This document shows, piece by piece, positions 10,335-21,889 of a stretch of DNA of 64,000 bases. The position numbers were made by a program, and so were the translations under genes. Position 1 is the first letter of the stretch. Each line of letters begins with the position of its first letter. The DNA comes from Dolomedes plantarius. Its lineage: Eukaryota; Arthropoda; Arachnida; Araneae; Dolomedidae. Location of the stretch: assembly GCA_907164885.2 (NCBI GenBank), contig OU015499.1:165156097-165220096 (forward strand). The letters run 5' to 3'. The notes below the pieces were generated by a model. That model was given only the letters and a program-made list of their open reading frames with translations, searched no databases and had not been told where the DNA came from.

Positions 10335-10537
10335 TTGACAGGAATAAGAAAAAGTGATTTTTCTATATTTTTTGCTCCAGTGGGGATATTAGCAAAACAT
10401 TTATTGTCTTTATTTCCAGCACATATGGCAAAAAGAAAAAGATATTGCCTAACAAATGAGTTATTGTCAATCTCAAAATAATTTGTACAAGAAAATTCTT
10501 TTATATACCAATCATTAGAGTATTCAATATTTACACA
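10335..10537 (-). CDS. Candidate exon (gamma) of duplicated unknown gene, A
   Basis: Acceptor attaactgccttataccag leads in phase 0 into CVNIEYSNDWYIKEFSCTNYF, through FLFAICAGNKDNKCF, to LFLIPV plus two bases; donor gtagtc. It has 203 nt with 67 open codons. Copy B has exactly 203 nt with a better donor, gtatat. About five residues differ between the copies (for example IDNN/VDNN, AICAG/VTCAG). It joins exon 9741-9852 in phase. Function unknown. Confidence 0.55.
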
Positions 10538-10561
10538 CTGGTATAAGGCAGTTAATAACAA

Positions 10562-10765
10562 TGGAATGTAAAGCTCATACCAGAATGCAAAAAATCAGAA
10601 AACTCAATATATCTGGGGTATAGGGTTTTGATTTGATGCATTTTGAACTTTCATAAATACCCATTTTTTGAGGTAAACAGTTAAAATCGATAACATTTGT
10701 GATTGGATTATTGAGTACAAAACAGACAGAGAATTTAAAGTAATTTAATTCAAATAACATTACCT
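10562..10765 (-). CDS. Possible exon (epsilon), poorly defined 5' end, A
   Basis: An open segment reads CIKSKPYTPDILSFLIFCIL and ends at donor gtatga in phase 0, which fits the following exon at 10335-10537. The acceptor is not clear; a second frame (TLYPRYIEFSDFLHS) is also open but has the wrong exit phase. Copy B keeps the donor as gtataa. This is the weakest of the exon calls. Confidence 0.3.
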
Positions 10766-10777
10766 TTGTCTACAAAC

Positions 10778-10990
10778 TTATGATTTCATTAAAAGGTTTT
10801 CATAAAATTCAGAGCCACTTTGAGGTTCCTCAACAAAATCATCACTAATAAATAGATCAGATATAAAAGCAGTAATATGAGGTGCAAGAAAATGGCCACA
10901 CAAAAACCTGAATATGCTAACATAAATTTGCATTAATAAAGAAACAAACACAAAAATCCCATTCTGACCATTTTTAATAGCAATGCTCAC
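10778..10990 (-). CDS. Conserved hydrophobic ORF (beta), copy A
   Basis: The ORF reads NGIFVFVSLLMQIYVSIFRF, then LAPHITAFISDLFISDDF, and ends EEPQSGSEFYENLLMKS. Across the ORF the two duplicates differ by one substitution, which is silent (Thr ACT/ACC), plus a one-base indel near the stop that shortens copy B to YENF. It may be a terminal exon; its own splice acceptor is uncertain (tggtcag before AATGGG would give phase 0). The family is not recognised. One or two membrane-like segments are possible. Confidence 0.4.
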   Translation of the reverse strand: MSIAIKNGQNGIFVFVSLLMQIYVSIFRFLCGHFLAPHITAFISDLFISDDFVEEPQSGSEFYENLLMKS

Positions 10991-11078
10991 GAAAGGTTAG
11001 ATTTTCAAGGAGGCACTACACAATTCAGAGTTATCTGAAACGATTACTAATCAAACGATTACTAATATTTTTTTTCAC

Positions 11079-11125
11079 CTTGGTATTTTTACATCTTGGA
11101 AGCCTTTTGTCATCTATATTTATTC
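11079..11125 (-). CDS. Candidate small exon (alpha-2) of duplicated gene, A
   Basis: A strong acceptor (ttcttgctttaattctgtag) is followed by a 47-nt exon giving INIDDKRLPRCKNTK after a split Gly codon, then donor gtgaaa. The two-base entry complements the one-base exit of exon 11668-11797. Copy B has the same 47 nt and signals at 55493-55539. Confidence 0.5.
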
Positions 11126-11667
11126 CTACAGAATTAAAGCAAGAAGTAAATCTCACATATTAGTCAGAAGCAAGAGGAGATTATAATCTCAAAAATCTAA
11201 AAATAGAAATCCACTAAAAGCTTAAAATAATTGGGTGCTTTCCCTGCCTTGCATTTTCACTGCTGTGCATATAGAGTACCTTTCATGCCTGCAGTGTATA
11301 GCTTCTTTACAGAACAAACAGAAGAATCAAACGGAGAAAATTAGCATTTTGGAGTAAAATCTCACCGCAATGGTACGAATATCATACTTCATACATGTTT
11401 TTTAACAAGAGGCTTTGTGAATCAGAAATCATTGTATTCAGATTACAAAGAAATATGGAGGTTAGCTCAAAGTTTTTTCAGGTTATAAATTTTTTCCTTA
11501 TTCTTGTAGCAAGTTAAGAGCTATTCAAACCAGAAGCTGAAAATAGAAAATCTACCACAAAGATTCTCTTGTCAAAAAAGGCCCACAAATTTTGAAAGTT
11601 TCTGAAAAACTCTTTTAAATAGTTTAAGGGTTTAATAGAGCTAAATACCTACTGAAACTTGACTTAC

Positions 11668-11797
11668 CAAATGATGAATCAATGAGAGAACATGCAATGT
11701 GACAGATGAAAAACACCCACAATTTTTCTGCCCTGAGTAGATTTACATGGCTATATCGAACCAACAAATTTTGGCTATTAGTCAGAGTTCTCTTCAT
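11668..11797 (-). CDS. Candidate exon (alpha) of duplicated unknown gene, A
   Basis: Starts at an ATG (MKRTLTNSQNLLVRYSHV) or at an acceptor just inside it. It runs through LLRAEKLWVFFICHIACSLI to DSSFG with a consensus donor gtaagt. An in-frame stop lies upstream of the ATG. Exit phase 1 matches the next exon (11079-11125). The stretch WVFFICHIACSLI could be a membrane helix or the core of a helical repeat. Conserved and open in copy B (56082-56211). Gene identity unknown. Confidence 0.5.
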
Positions 11798-14700
11798 AAA
11801 ATTTTAAAGTCTGTGAAACCAAACTCCCCACAGTTCACCACAGAATTAAAATGATATCAATAATCATAACAGAACCTCAGGAATACTATGAATAAAAGGA
11901 TAGAAAATATGTAAAGAATTAATTATGAAAGGCAGGGATTGCTTTAATACGATTGGATTTATTTGAAGCAATTGGGCCCCATGCTAGTACAAAGCCCCAC
12001 ATGAAGAAAAATTTTATATTTCTGAAGGGAAGTCCTGCAATCATTTAGAAACCTTCTAGAATGCATGAAAAAATATAGCCACTCTGATTTCAAACAAGTT
12101 TAAGTTGGAGTCATAGAGCTTGTAACTGATTTAGAAGTCACTCCAGAATTTCAAGGAACACATTTACGAAAATGAAAAAGGATATTTAATTACGAGTATT
12201 AACAAACAAGTAACTGGAAAGAAATGTTTGAGGTGCATTGTTTTCAACATATACTGTATAAAGCTAGACAAGTTAATTAGAGATGATTCAATAGAATGAA
12301 TATAAGGAACATGCATCGGTACTAAAAATCATCTTGACTGATATAAAAATTGCCTCAGAATAATGACCAGATGAAGTCTATAAAAGATATAGATGTAGAT
12401 ATCTTTAGGCTGGTCAAATAAATAGAAGAATTAAAACCTATTGTTTCGGAACCCTATAAAAATTCTACAATTGCTATAAATGACAGCTAATGGCTTCTTA
12501 AATGCTTTTATATCTTTAAGACTATTATTAACAATTCATATAACTAGATCATTGGATAAAGAAGCTTTTAGAGATTAAAATTAATTAAAACAATTAATTT
12601 GCACAATTGTACAAATTTTCCAAATTTGCACAAAGGTAAATGATAATTTACCATTGTTAAAATTATCTATTCAGAAAAAAGAATATGCAGGTAAAAGAGC
12701 AGATAATATAAATCTAGTTCTAAACTGACACAAGCACAATTTTTACACTAAAATTTTTTAAAATATCATATCAAGGCAGTCAGAAATATTAGTGAATACA
12801 GATTTTTTAAATCTTGAAATGTTTCTAACAAAGAAATCTTTAGAATACATAGGGCAAAGAAAATTAAACATTCTATATATAATATACTAATAAATGTGTA
12901 CAGTTTTGATGTGTGAAATAATATAATATTTCTTTAAAATGAACTTAAATTTTAAATACCAAGTATTACTTTTAATCATTCAGTTTGAAATACATTCATT
13001 TAAAACTTTAAACAAGCATATTATAATGAATGATGTACCTAACATGGTGAATATTTAGGAGTATTTCATTTAATACCTTTATCTTTGTTATAATAAAAGA
13101 TAAGAATGAATATTACTTTAAATTAAACATTACTTTTAATCATCCTGTTTGAAATACATTCACTTAAAACTTTAAACAAGCATATTATAATGAATGATGT
13201 ATCTAAAATGATGACTATTTAGGAGTATTGCATTTAATACTGTTGCCTTTATCTTTGTTATAGTAAAAGATAAGAATGAAAGTTATTTACTAAATCTTGT
13301 CAAGAAAATTTTAAAACAATAAATACAGGAACAAATAATTTTTAAAAAATTATTTCAAATGTAATTTTAAAATAAAAGTTCCCTGATAGAGGAATAATAT
13401 GAGAAAGCAATGGCTACACTGCAGATTGCTGCTCATGGTACCAAGCTATAAAACTCGCCAAGTTTAATGCCAGTTCATCAATTATATGGAATATATAATT
13501 ATTTAATTAGTTCTGTCTATAAGTTTCGTATAAAATTAACAGTGTGTATCGATTTTATTCTAATTTTAAAAAACTTAATACACATAAATGATAGTTTCTT
13601 ACATTCAATAAGCTTTAGATGTTTTCACAATTTTATAATTTTTTAAGTAGGAAATACAATTAAAAAAAAACACAAAACATATGAGTGTTGCAAAAAGTGC
13701 AGGCCTCAAATTTGGTGATTATATAAGTATATACTTTGCTTATGTTCTGTTCCTCTTAGGTTGTAATCTTTATAATAAATATTTTTATTATTTGGGTTTA
13801 TGGTTCAATACACTGCAAACCTGAAGCAGCTAAGCTCTGCTCTTACATCACCAAAGGTCAGAGATTATATCTTAGAAATATCACATAGGTTTTTTTCAGT
13901 TTCAATTAATTGAATTTTAATGATGATCACTTAGATGTTTTAAGCCAATGAAATTCGAGATTAGCTTCAGATAATGAAAAAATTTTGAATTCCTTTTATA
14001 AAATTTTTATTTTCCACTTTTTCATGGAATACCACCCAGAAGATGAGAACTTACCCTTGGATATTCAAATCTTGTTTATAGGTCTTATCCAGGTCTGAGT
14101 GCATTTAGTACATCAGTTTTCGTATGTCAGTGTTTTTAAAATTTAATTTTTCAAATGAAGATTCTCAATTTATGATTTTAGTTAATTTTATAAACTTTCC
14201 TATTGTCATTGTTTTTTTCATTCTTCTTTACATGTTGAAATTACCTCGCTACAAACTATTCATTACTTTATATACTTCATTTAATTTTTCACTACTTTTG
14301 TATTTTTATGTATCTTTTTTTGATATTTTTACATACTTATTTTTGAATTTTTAAGATTTTTTTAAAATAAAAGTATTGTATTTTGAATATATTGCTTACC
14401 TACATTTTCTATAACCGATTGATACATTTTGGACACTTTGCAAGTATTTAGACTGTTTTAATTATTTACTGCTGATAAATGCTGTATTCAATATTTCTTT
14501 CTTAAAATATTCTACGGTTCTTTATTAGGTACTTATTGTTGAATTTCATACAAAGTTTTGATTGTCAGATTAGAAGTTTTAAAACAGTAATAAATGTTAT
14601 TTTTCTAGTTTGACACCTTTAAGCTGAACAACACAGTATATGGAACTCTTCCCTGTATATTTTATCTTTTACCATGATTATTAACCAGTTCAAAATAAGT

Positions 14701-14895
14701 TTTATAACTCATAACCAGCAAAGTTTCTAAATAATTATCTCAGACTTTTATAATATACTGATAAATTTACGATAAAAATTGTAAATAAAATTATCAAATT
14801 GGCAACTTTTAGCAATCTCTTGAAATCATAGAGTGTATATTTTAATAGCCCGTGAAAATCGACCAAAAAGTATTAGTATAAAGTGGGCTTAAAAC
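11798..14895. other. AT-rich duplicated spacer
   Basis: Very AT-rich and collinear with 56212-59283 of copy B. Apart from the 175-bp tandem repeat (12950-13290) I see no supported gene. A GT-AG-like boundary after ATATCCAAGG (about 14060, minus strand) has stops in all frames. Confidence 0.4.
12950..13290. repeat. About 175-bp tandem repeat, 2 units
   Basis: The unit begins near ATTACTTTTAATCAT, contains TTTGAAATACATTCA and ends in AAAGATAAGAATGAA. It is present twice here and about three times in copy B (57230-57745). Confidence 0.8.
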
Positions 14896-17800
14896 TAGGG
14901 ATGTAACAAATATTCGGATACTACTCGGTATTCGGCCCTTTTGCCGAATATTCTGCCTGGCCGAATACTGAACAGATATTCGGCCGAATGTTGTTTGACA
15001 TTTGGCTAAATAAATTCATGATAATAAAAAAAGATATTTTTTTAAATGTGCTTTAAAATATATTTATTGAAGAATATTGCACAGTTAGATTTTCTAATAA
15101 TTAATGCAGTGCAATATAACATTTACTCAATTTGAGTTGTATAATACTTATGTGTATTTCATAATGTTACGTAAATAAAAACGTTTTCTTATTGCAAATA
15201 GTTTTTTATATAAAATGCATTATTAAAATATATATATATATATATATAGTTTGTTAAATAGAAGTCTGAATACTATTTGAATCAGCAATTAACATTTCTT
15301 CATAATGAATACCCTTGATAATATCAATTTATCAATAATATGCACTACAAATATATGCTTATGTAATTATTAATTATAAAAATAAAACATTAATTATTCA
15401 TTTAATGAATGCCTTTAGATACATAGAGAAACAAGCTACATGATATAAAAAATATTTAATGGTTAAAAATGGTTTACACAGTAAACTTCACAGGTTTAAA
15501 ATATCATTTATCATTGTAAAGTCTGAAATTATGATGTAAGAATAATAATTTTTCAGCATTTACAGGAAGAAGTCTGTTCCGTTTGGTTTCATACATATTA
15601 CCGGCTTCAGAAAATAAACGCTCACTGTATACTGTGCTTGCAGGAGCTGAAAGATATTTTCTTGCTAAATTTGCAAGTCTTGGAAAGTTTTCTGCATTTG
15701 CTTTCCACCAATTAAATGGACACTCCATCCTGCCTATTAGAGGTTTATCAAAATAGGAATTTACCTCTAATAATTTATCGGCTGAATTTTCATTTGTATT
15801 TGTCGTGTTCTGCGAATGCTTTATTTCTGTAAAGCAATCCCAAAACGACGAGGGTTTCTCTTTCTCATCAGTGATTCCAACATCTGAAGCTGTTTTGTTA
15901 ACTGCACAATCGGTGCCCATAGTTTTGAGAAATGAAGTGAGCTTTCTTTTAATAGTACTTATTTCTTTAACATCTTGTTGATTAAAAAAAAGCTAGTTTA
16001 TATCGTGGATCTAAAGCTGTTGCAATCACATAATTTTCATTATTTTCAAATGATGAAAATCGTTTGTCTATATTTTGTATAAGAACATCTTTTACTGTTC
16101 CAACACCAAAAAAATGGTCTCCTGACTTAGAGAGGTATAATTTCAAAGTTTTAATCATCGGTATAACCACAGAAATTGAGCATTTTATAGAACTAACCTC
16201 TTTTGCTATTGCTTCAAAAGGCTTCAACAAATTCAAAAGTTTTTCCAAAAGCATCCACTGATTTCCAGTTAAATTATTTATATCTCCATAATCGGCTGCA
16301 TATAAGGAAACTGCACTTTTTTGTTCGTTTAAATGCTCTAGCATATAAAATGTGCTGTTCCACCGTGTTGGTACATCTTGGATCAATTTTTTCTCTTGCA
16401 TGCCAAGTTTCTCTATCTGGATATCTTTCAATCTAGAACATGATAGAGATGAATGATTGAAGTGGCCCACAATCTTTCTAGCTGTTGCAATAAGGTCATT
16501 TACAGTTCTTTGTGTAGATAATGCATCTGTTACCACTAAATGCAACAAATGTAAAAAACACCATTCAGACTGCATATTTGCAATATTTAGACCCTTTGTA
16601 ATGTTACTGCCACCATCCCTCAGAACAAGATAAATTTCATTTAAATTCCATTCAGTGCACACTTTCTTGATTATGGCACTAATAGCTTCTCCCGTATGAG
16701 AGCCAGGAAAGTGTTTTGCACAAAGAACAGCATCATAATAAACGAAATTGTTGCTTAGCCAATGTCCTGTCACACTTATAAAGCTGTGATTATTCGCAGA
16801 ACTGGTCCAGATATCTGAGGTAAGAGAAATCTCATCTGCTGTTGCTAGTAGAGATGAAATCTTCCCCTTACAATCTTCGTACATACTTGGCAACACAGTG
16901 CCCTGGAAATAATTTCTGCACGGAACTTTATATCTTGGTTCTGTTTCTCTCATTAATTTGATAAAGCCTATGTCTTCTACAAAAGAAAAGGGCTGGTTAT
17001 CACAAGCGATCATCTCTCCTATGATTTTATGTAGTTTTATTGCTCTGTGATCATTTATGTCCCAAAGTTTCTTTTTGTCTAAAATTCCTTCCAAAGTTTC
17101 TTGCTTTCTTTTGATGCCTTGGCTTACAGCTTTTGGCTCCAATGAACTATTCTTTGAATCTGAGTTGCTTTCCTCATTTATTGCATTGTAAATCGTTGGA
17201 TGTTTTGTTTTTATATGATTTACCAATGAAGTTGTTGTAATTCTTTTCCCAATGCCTCCTCTTGATAATATACTATCACACAGTCTGCATTTAGCTTTAG
17301 TTTCATCATTTACTTGGGGCTCAAAGACTTGCCAAACAAAACTTTTCTTGTGAAGTGAACTCATAATAACTTACTTGCTTACTTCCTATTTGCTATAAAC
17401 TAACAACTGCTTCCAGTATAGCAGGTAAAATTATTTTGCTCGGTGCATGAGCATCAGTCAGCTAAGATTGCTTTTCAAGGTCTAAAATTACTTTTCCATG
17501 TGCAACAGCAAAGCTTATCTACTTTTCATTTTCAAAAGAATGAACTGGGATGGGTACTGGTTTCACAACAAAGACTTTCATTCCTACAGGCTTTTGGACC
17601 AATAGGGAGCCACAAACTTCTCACAATAGAACCTGCTTGACCAGGGTCATTTACTAAGGGCTATTTTAGGGGCTATCTCATTGTGAATTATGGGGGAGAG
17701 TAAGCAATATGAGGCACTTGTTAACAACTTTGAAAGTAAGAAAGGAGAAATGTCTCACTGGGTAGTAAGTAGAAGTGAAGAAGAATATTTATATTTTAAT

Positions 17801-18295
17801 GTAAATAACTTAACATCCTGAATTAAAGAAAATTAATTTGTTATATGATAAAAAAAATTGACATGCAAGTTCTTAATTTTCTGGGTTTTAATAATTTTTT
17901 CGACAAAAAAAAAAAGAGTTAAAAAGTACCTTTAACAGTAGTAATGAGTTCTTATTTTAAATAAAATATATAAATTACAAGTATAACTATACTTAAAATA
18001 TGTTATTATTAATTATTTAGATTTGTGAAATCCGTATTGCCTTATTATTGGCATCAAGATATTTAAAATATTACAAAAAATACATGAAGTTGTTAAAAAT
18101 CTTTAAAATATACAAAGATTAAAAAAGCAAATTTGTTAATATTTATTTCATTTATAATTTAAAATTATTTAAATTACAATAAAAAGTGAAACTTTTTTAA
18201 AAAGTAAGTATTTGGCTGCCGAATATTTGGCATAAAATTTGACCGAATATTCGGTATTCGGCTATTCGGCCAAATTACTATTCGTTACATCCCTA
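14896..18295 (-). mobile_element. hAT element, 3.4 kb, copy A only
   Basis: Terminal inverted repeats TAGGGATGTAACAAATA and TATTCGTTACATCCCTA lie between perfect 8-bp target-site duplications CTTAAAAC (14888-14895 and 18296-18303). Subterminal ATTCGG/CCGAAT motifs are dense at both ends, typical of transposase-binding arrays in hAT elements. The minus strand carries a BED-finger hAT transposase in two frames. In copy B a larger stretch around this site (about 14667-18680) is missing, so the empty site cannot be inspected there. Confidence 0.95.
15504..17364 (-). pseudogene. hAT transposase with one frameshift
   Basis: The first part (460 residues from the ATG at 17364) has an N-terminal BED-type zinc finger (CRLCD then HIKTKHP), a region with CAKHFPGSHTGEAISAIIKK, a DGGSN segment at the expected catalytic Asp position and C-x-x-H-L-L-H-L. 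The second part (15504-15920) has the C-terminal dimerisation region: NWWKANAENFPRLANLARKY, ASTVYSERLFSEAGN and KRNRLLPVNAEKLLFLHHN. The frame is broken at 15982-15995, where a run of eight A (T on the coding strand) leads directly to TAA; one more base in that run would keep the frame. Everything else is well preserved, so the element is probably young, or the run is a sequencing slip. Confidence 0.92.
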
Positions 18296-18467
18296 CTTAA
18301 AACCCTAAAAATTTTAACTTTTTAAAAATAATTTCAAGTGAACTTTGTAGGAAAATTCTTGCTCTACTGTTATGTATAGTTTTTATTTAGAGAAAAAAAT
18401 TAGAAAATTGAATTTTTATACCTACTAAACCCTTGAATTTTAACTAAGGTACCCAAGTTCGAGTACT

Positions 18468-18496
18468 AGCCCCCCCCCCCCCCCAAAAAAAAAAAA
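18468..18496. repeat. poly-C/poly-A tract
   Basis: A run of about 16 C followed by about 12 A. Runs like this are prone to assembly error. Confidence 0.8.
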
Positions 18497-18644
18497 TCAT
18501 AACTAATTATATGCAGTTATTTTGAAAATACCCCTTTATTCATTAAGAAACGAAAAATACAGATAAAATATATAAAAACCATTTTTTTGCAATATTACTT
18601 CAGTACTGCAGTGCTGCAGTCACTTGCCCCATAAAAATTTTGTG

Positions 18645-19388
18645 TTGGGGCAAGTGAGAACACGAAGGTTGAAAAAAGTGAGAACTAGCTCCTTATACTG
18701 AAAAAAAAACATACCTCTGTGTTATAACAGCCATATAGTTTTTTTCTTCCCAACATATGTTTTCTAGATGGAGAAACTTCATAACCAACCATATTTTGCC
18801 ATGTTTCCTCAACAGCTGATGATTGTTTTTAAGTCCTTACATCCCAAAATAGAAAATTATGCAACTGAAACTAGTTTTTTTTTTTTTTTTGTAGGTTTGA
18901 AGAAGTGAATTGCAATAAAATAACATGTTTAGACTAACTGTTAGTGAATGTCAATGGAGTGGATATTACAAACTATGTGTGAAATTATTGAATTTCTAAT
19001 TTTGTTGTCACTATTTCTGAGTTGCCTTTTGTACCAGATCATGACTTATTAGTGTTCCTGGAAAAGCCGAAAGTGAACTAATATTTTCCATGTCTTTTTG
19101 GTCCTACAATATTCAATAAGGCCTATGCGAAGGTAAAAAACTTTTTTTTAACTTTTAACATACATTTGTTACTCTAAAACAAATAATACGAATATACTTC
19201 TTTTGTTACTATTCAGACGTTACTGACACTGGTAACTTGAACAACTACCTCCACAACAAACGAATGTTAAAAGGAAAAAAAAAAAAAAGCTTTGTGTTCA
19301 TCATAAAATATTCATTCTTTCCCTTGCCCTATTTATTTTGCTACAAGCAACTATGATTTATTGGGACCCACGTTCTCACTTGCCCCAA
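18645..19388. mobile_element. Possible element with GGGGCAAGTGAGAAC inverted ends
   Basis: TTGGGGCAAGTGAGAAC at 18645 is mirrored by GTTCTCACTTGCCCCAA at 19372-19388. More copies of GTGAGAAC lie inside and just outside. No transposase was found. Copy B keeps the right part (to about 60010) but has lost the left end. Flanking duplications were not identified. Confidence 0.4.
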
Positions 19389-19993
19389 GTGCGGGAGAAA
19401 GTGAGAACGCAAAACACAAAAACTTAAAATATTTACTGCAAAAAAAGTTTTGAACAGATTTAAAAAAAATAAAACTATAAATGTAGAACATAACCAAAAA
19501 TATGGATGCAAATTTACATACAACAACTTGTTAAAAACTTATTTAGATTCAAAGTGGAAGAACACGATTTTGCGTTCTCAATTACCCCATTTCACCCTAA
19601 TCTACTTATATGCTGAAAACCACACACCATGCCTGAACATACAGTTTTTAACAGTTTAAAAGTTATAAGAATTGTATTAGAATTTAGCTTCACTCACGAA
19701 AAAAATAGAGTTAAATGTAGAAATCATATTATCATTTTCAACATCTTAACAAAACAGTTCTGTCATACAATACAGAAAAAAATAACCTGTAAATTAAACT
19801 TACTTGAATAGCTGTTTATTTTACCAGCATCATCTGTAGTATTATTTTAGACCGTCATTCATCCGAAAACCTGTGAAAGTTTCTCACCAAGGGCAACACA
19901 TATTTATATTTATTTACTATGATTATGGAGAGTTGAATGCAATACGCACCATAACGTATACTACGCGCTTAAGAGATATTGTTGCCATTGAAC

Positions 19994-20574
19994 TAACAAA
20001 TAATGCAAGTTAGTTACTGGCGATGAATCACTGTTATCTGCTACCAAGTCATGACGTTCATAGAGTATACCAGTTTTCAGTTCGCGAAGTTTTTCTCTTC
20101 TTTCCTGTTATCTTTTCGGGGGGTTACTTGGCTAGCCCACTTCCTCCCATTTGATTAGAATTTGTCCATTCATTGGTTTAGAAGCATTATTGATACAGTA
20201 ATTTTATGTTTGCCATTTTCAATAAAAGAGGAGGCCGAGAATTTTCGCTCTGAATTATCGGAAGCGTTTGAGAGGAGGTAAAGACCTTGTAATTTAGTTC
20301 ACCTTGTAATTTAAAAACAAAATGCGTAAATTCTTTTACTCAAAATTCATTGATAGTTTGAGTTACTATCTCTATATTTTTTATATTCATTTATAAATTG
20401 GTGATATGTGCTTATGTGACTAAAAATAATAAATATAGGTATTTACTGATCTCTGGCCGACTGCACAGAACCAATAATAATCGATGGCATTCTAGAAAGT
20501 ATTTTTTTTCCTTTTATTCACTTTTTGTTATTGGAAGTATGCAAGTATCAGTAATGTATATTTGGGAACACTTA
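19994..20574. other. Unique spacer right of copy A
   Basis: No ORF, repeat boundary or splice pair is convincing. Sequence diverges from copy B at 19993/63755. Confidence 0.3.
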
Positions 20575-20765
20575 GGGCCTGTTCACATAGGAGTCCGTGC
20601 GTTGCGTTAAGGAAAACATGACGTTGAGACGAAAATAAACCAATCATATGCCTCCAAACGATTAGCAATGAAATTTTTGACTCCTATGATTCAGATTGGT
20701 TTATTTTCGTCTCAACGTCATCTTTTCCTTAACGCTACGCAACGGACTCCTATGTGATCAGGCCC
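20575..20765. mobile_element. MITE with about 72-bp inverted repeats
   Basis: The left arm starts GGGCCTGTTCACATAGGAG and the right arm ends CTCCTATGTGATCAGGCCC. The arms stay paired through GACGTTGAGACGAAAATAAA. TA occurs at both edges (TTA left, TAA right), so it is either a TA-target or a PIF/Harbinger-type insertion. No coding capacity. Confidence 0.85.
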
Positions 20766-20835
20766 TAAAGGTTTGTATGGAATGTTTACATTCAGTTCTG
20801 ACTTTGTCAATGAAATATTTTAAATTTATTATTTA

Positions 20836-21350
20836 CTAGCATTATTGCCCGGCGTTGCCGGGTAGATATATAGATATAAAATATTTCATGCATTCCATCA
20901 AAAAAATACTGGGCTGCACTCCGGCTCTTCATGTTCATCTGGTCAGACAGAATGCGCTTAGAACGTTTCTACTGAAATGATATACAAACAATAAGAAAGA
21001 AAGAAACTTTGAAACCTGCGGACCTTCGTCTGATTTTAAGGTCATTCGCAACCCTCTTTCTCCCGCGCATTGGAATTTAACCCCCCCCCCCCTCCGTCAT
21101 CCTCAAACCACCCCTCTTAACGCAGCTGGTTGAGGAGAATCCACAGGGGGTAGACGCACCTCTATCGGCACAAAAAACATTAAAAAATTAATTTTAAAAA
21201 ATTTAATTGAGACCCAAATTTCGTTTTTCCTGATTTAAGTTTCTCGGGTCCAAAACATTGACTGTGCCAAATTTGGTCCCGGTGGGTTAAATAGTCTATG
21301 ATTCTATAGCGGACAAACAAACAGACAAGCTCTTTTATATATATAGATTT
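20836..21350. repeat. ACTAGC...TATATAGATT dispersed repeat (second type)
   Basis: It starts ACTAGCATTATTGCCCGGCG and ends GACAAGCTCTTTTATATATA. It has the same terminal design as 5821-6486 but an unrelated body with CCCGGCGTTGCCGGG. It includes a short C run near 21080. Noncoding. Confidence 0.65.
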
Positions 21351-21539
21351 TGTTCGGTTTCTGTAAGAAATTCAAGAACGACATCAGAGGTACAAAATAC
21401 CGTGGGTTGAATTGACAACACAAGTACAAGACTTACATAGACACATAAACAGCGGTATATATACATAGGCAAGGATTAAAGCACTGACCAATTAGGAATG
21501 TGATAGGTAAGCAGCTTCACTTTAAGGCGAGGTAGCACT

Positions 21540-21765
21540 ATGGCTCAAGTCTGATTTGACCTCCAAGAACATTTTGAACCGATTCGAGTGACGAGACCCC
21601 CAGAGGTCAATTTGAGAACTTGGAGGACATTGTAGCCAAGACCTATTTTACGTGCCCCGGCCACCATTTGTGAAAACGGAGGTGGATTTTCAGCGACGAG
21701 CATCAAACCAGGGACGTTCAGATCACTGACTTGACGCCAACCGAGCCGCCGCGCCAAAAATAAAC
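21540..21765 (-). repeat. tRNA-derived SINE, minus strand
   Basis: On the minus strand GGCGCGGCGGCTCGGTTGGC is followed about 35 bases later by CCTGGTTTGATGCTCG, resembling pol III A and B boxes of a tRNA head. A non-tRNA body with CACCTCCGTTTTCACAAATG follows. Mismatches in both boxes exclude a working tRNA gene. Confidence 0.6.
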
Positions 21766-21889
21766 ATGTAATTTATACATGCATACTTTCAGTAATAAAC
21801 TGTAATCAATTCAGTAATCAATTGAAATTAACAGATATTGAATTCTTCTAAATTTCTAAATACATATTGTTCTCTTTTGTTGATTGCAG

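Larger units (their letters stand above)
654..19993. repeat. Segmental duplication, copy A
   Basis: From gaacaggtgccgtgggga to gttgccattgaac this block is collinear with 46130-63755 in the same orientation. Shared landmarks are the CT/TA/CA microsatellite, a coding scrap, decayed fingers, the zinc-finger array, an ACTAGC repeat, a hAT element with the same target-site duplication, exon-like segments and a 175-bp minisatellite. Outside the arrays differences appear by eye about every 20-40 bases. Copy-A-specific changes are a nonsense codon in the zinc-finger ORF, an internal tandem duplication (5771-9240) and presence of the 14896-18295 hAT element. Sequence breaks sharply on both sides, which fits duplication rather than ordinary repeats. 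Confidence 0.95.

Noticed and set aside
21690..21765. tRNA gene
   Set aside because: A- and B-box-like words are present but degenerate and no cloverleaf can be drawn; it is a SINE head.
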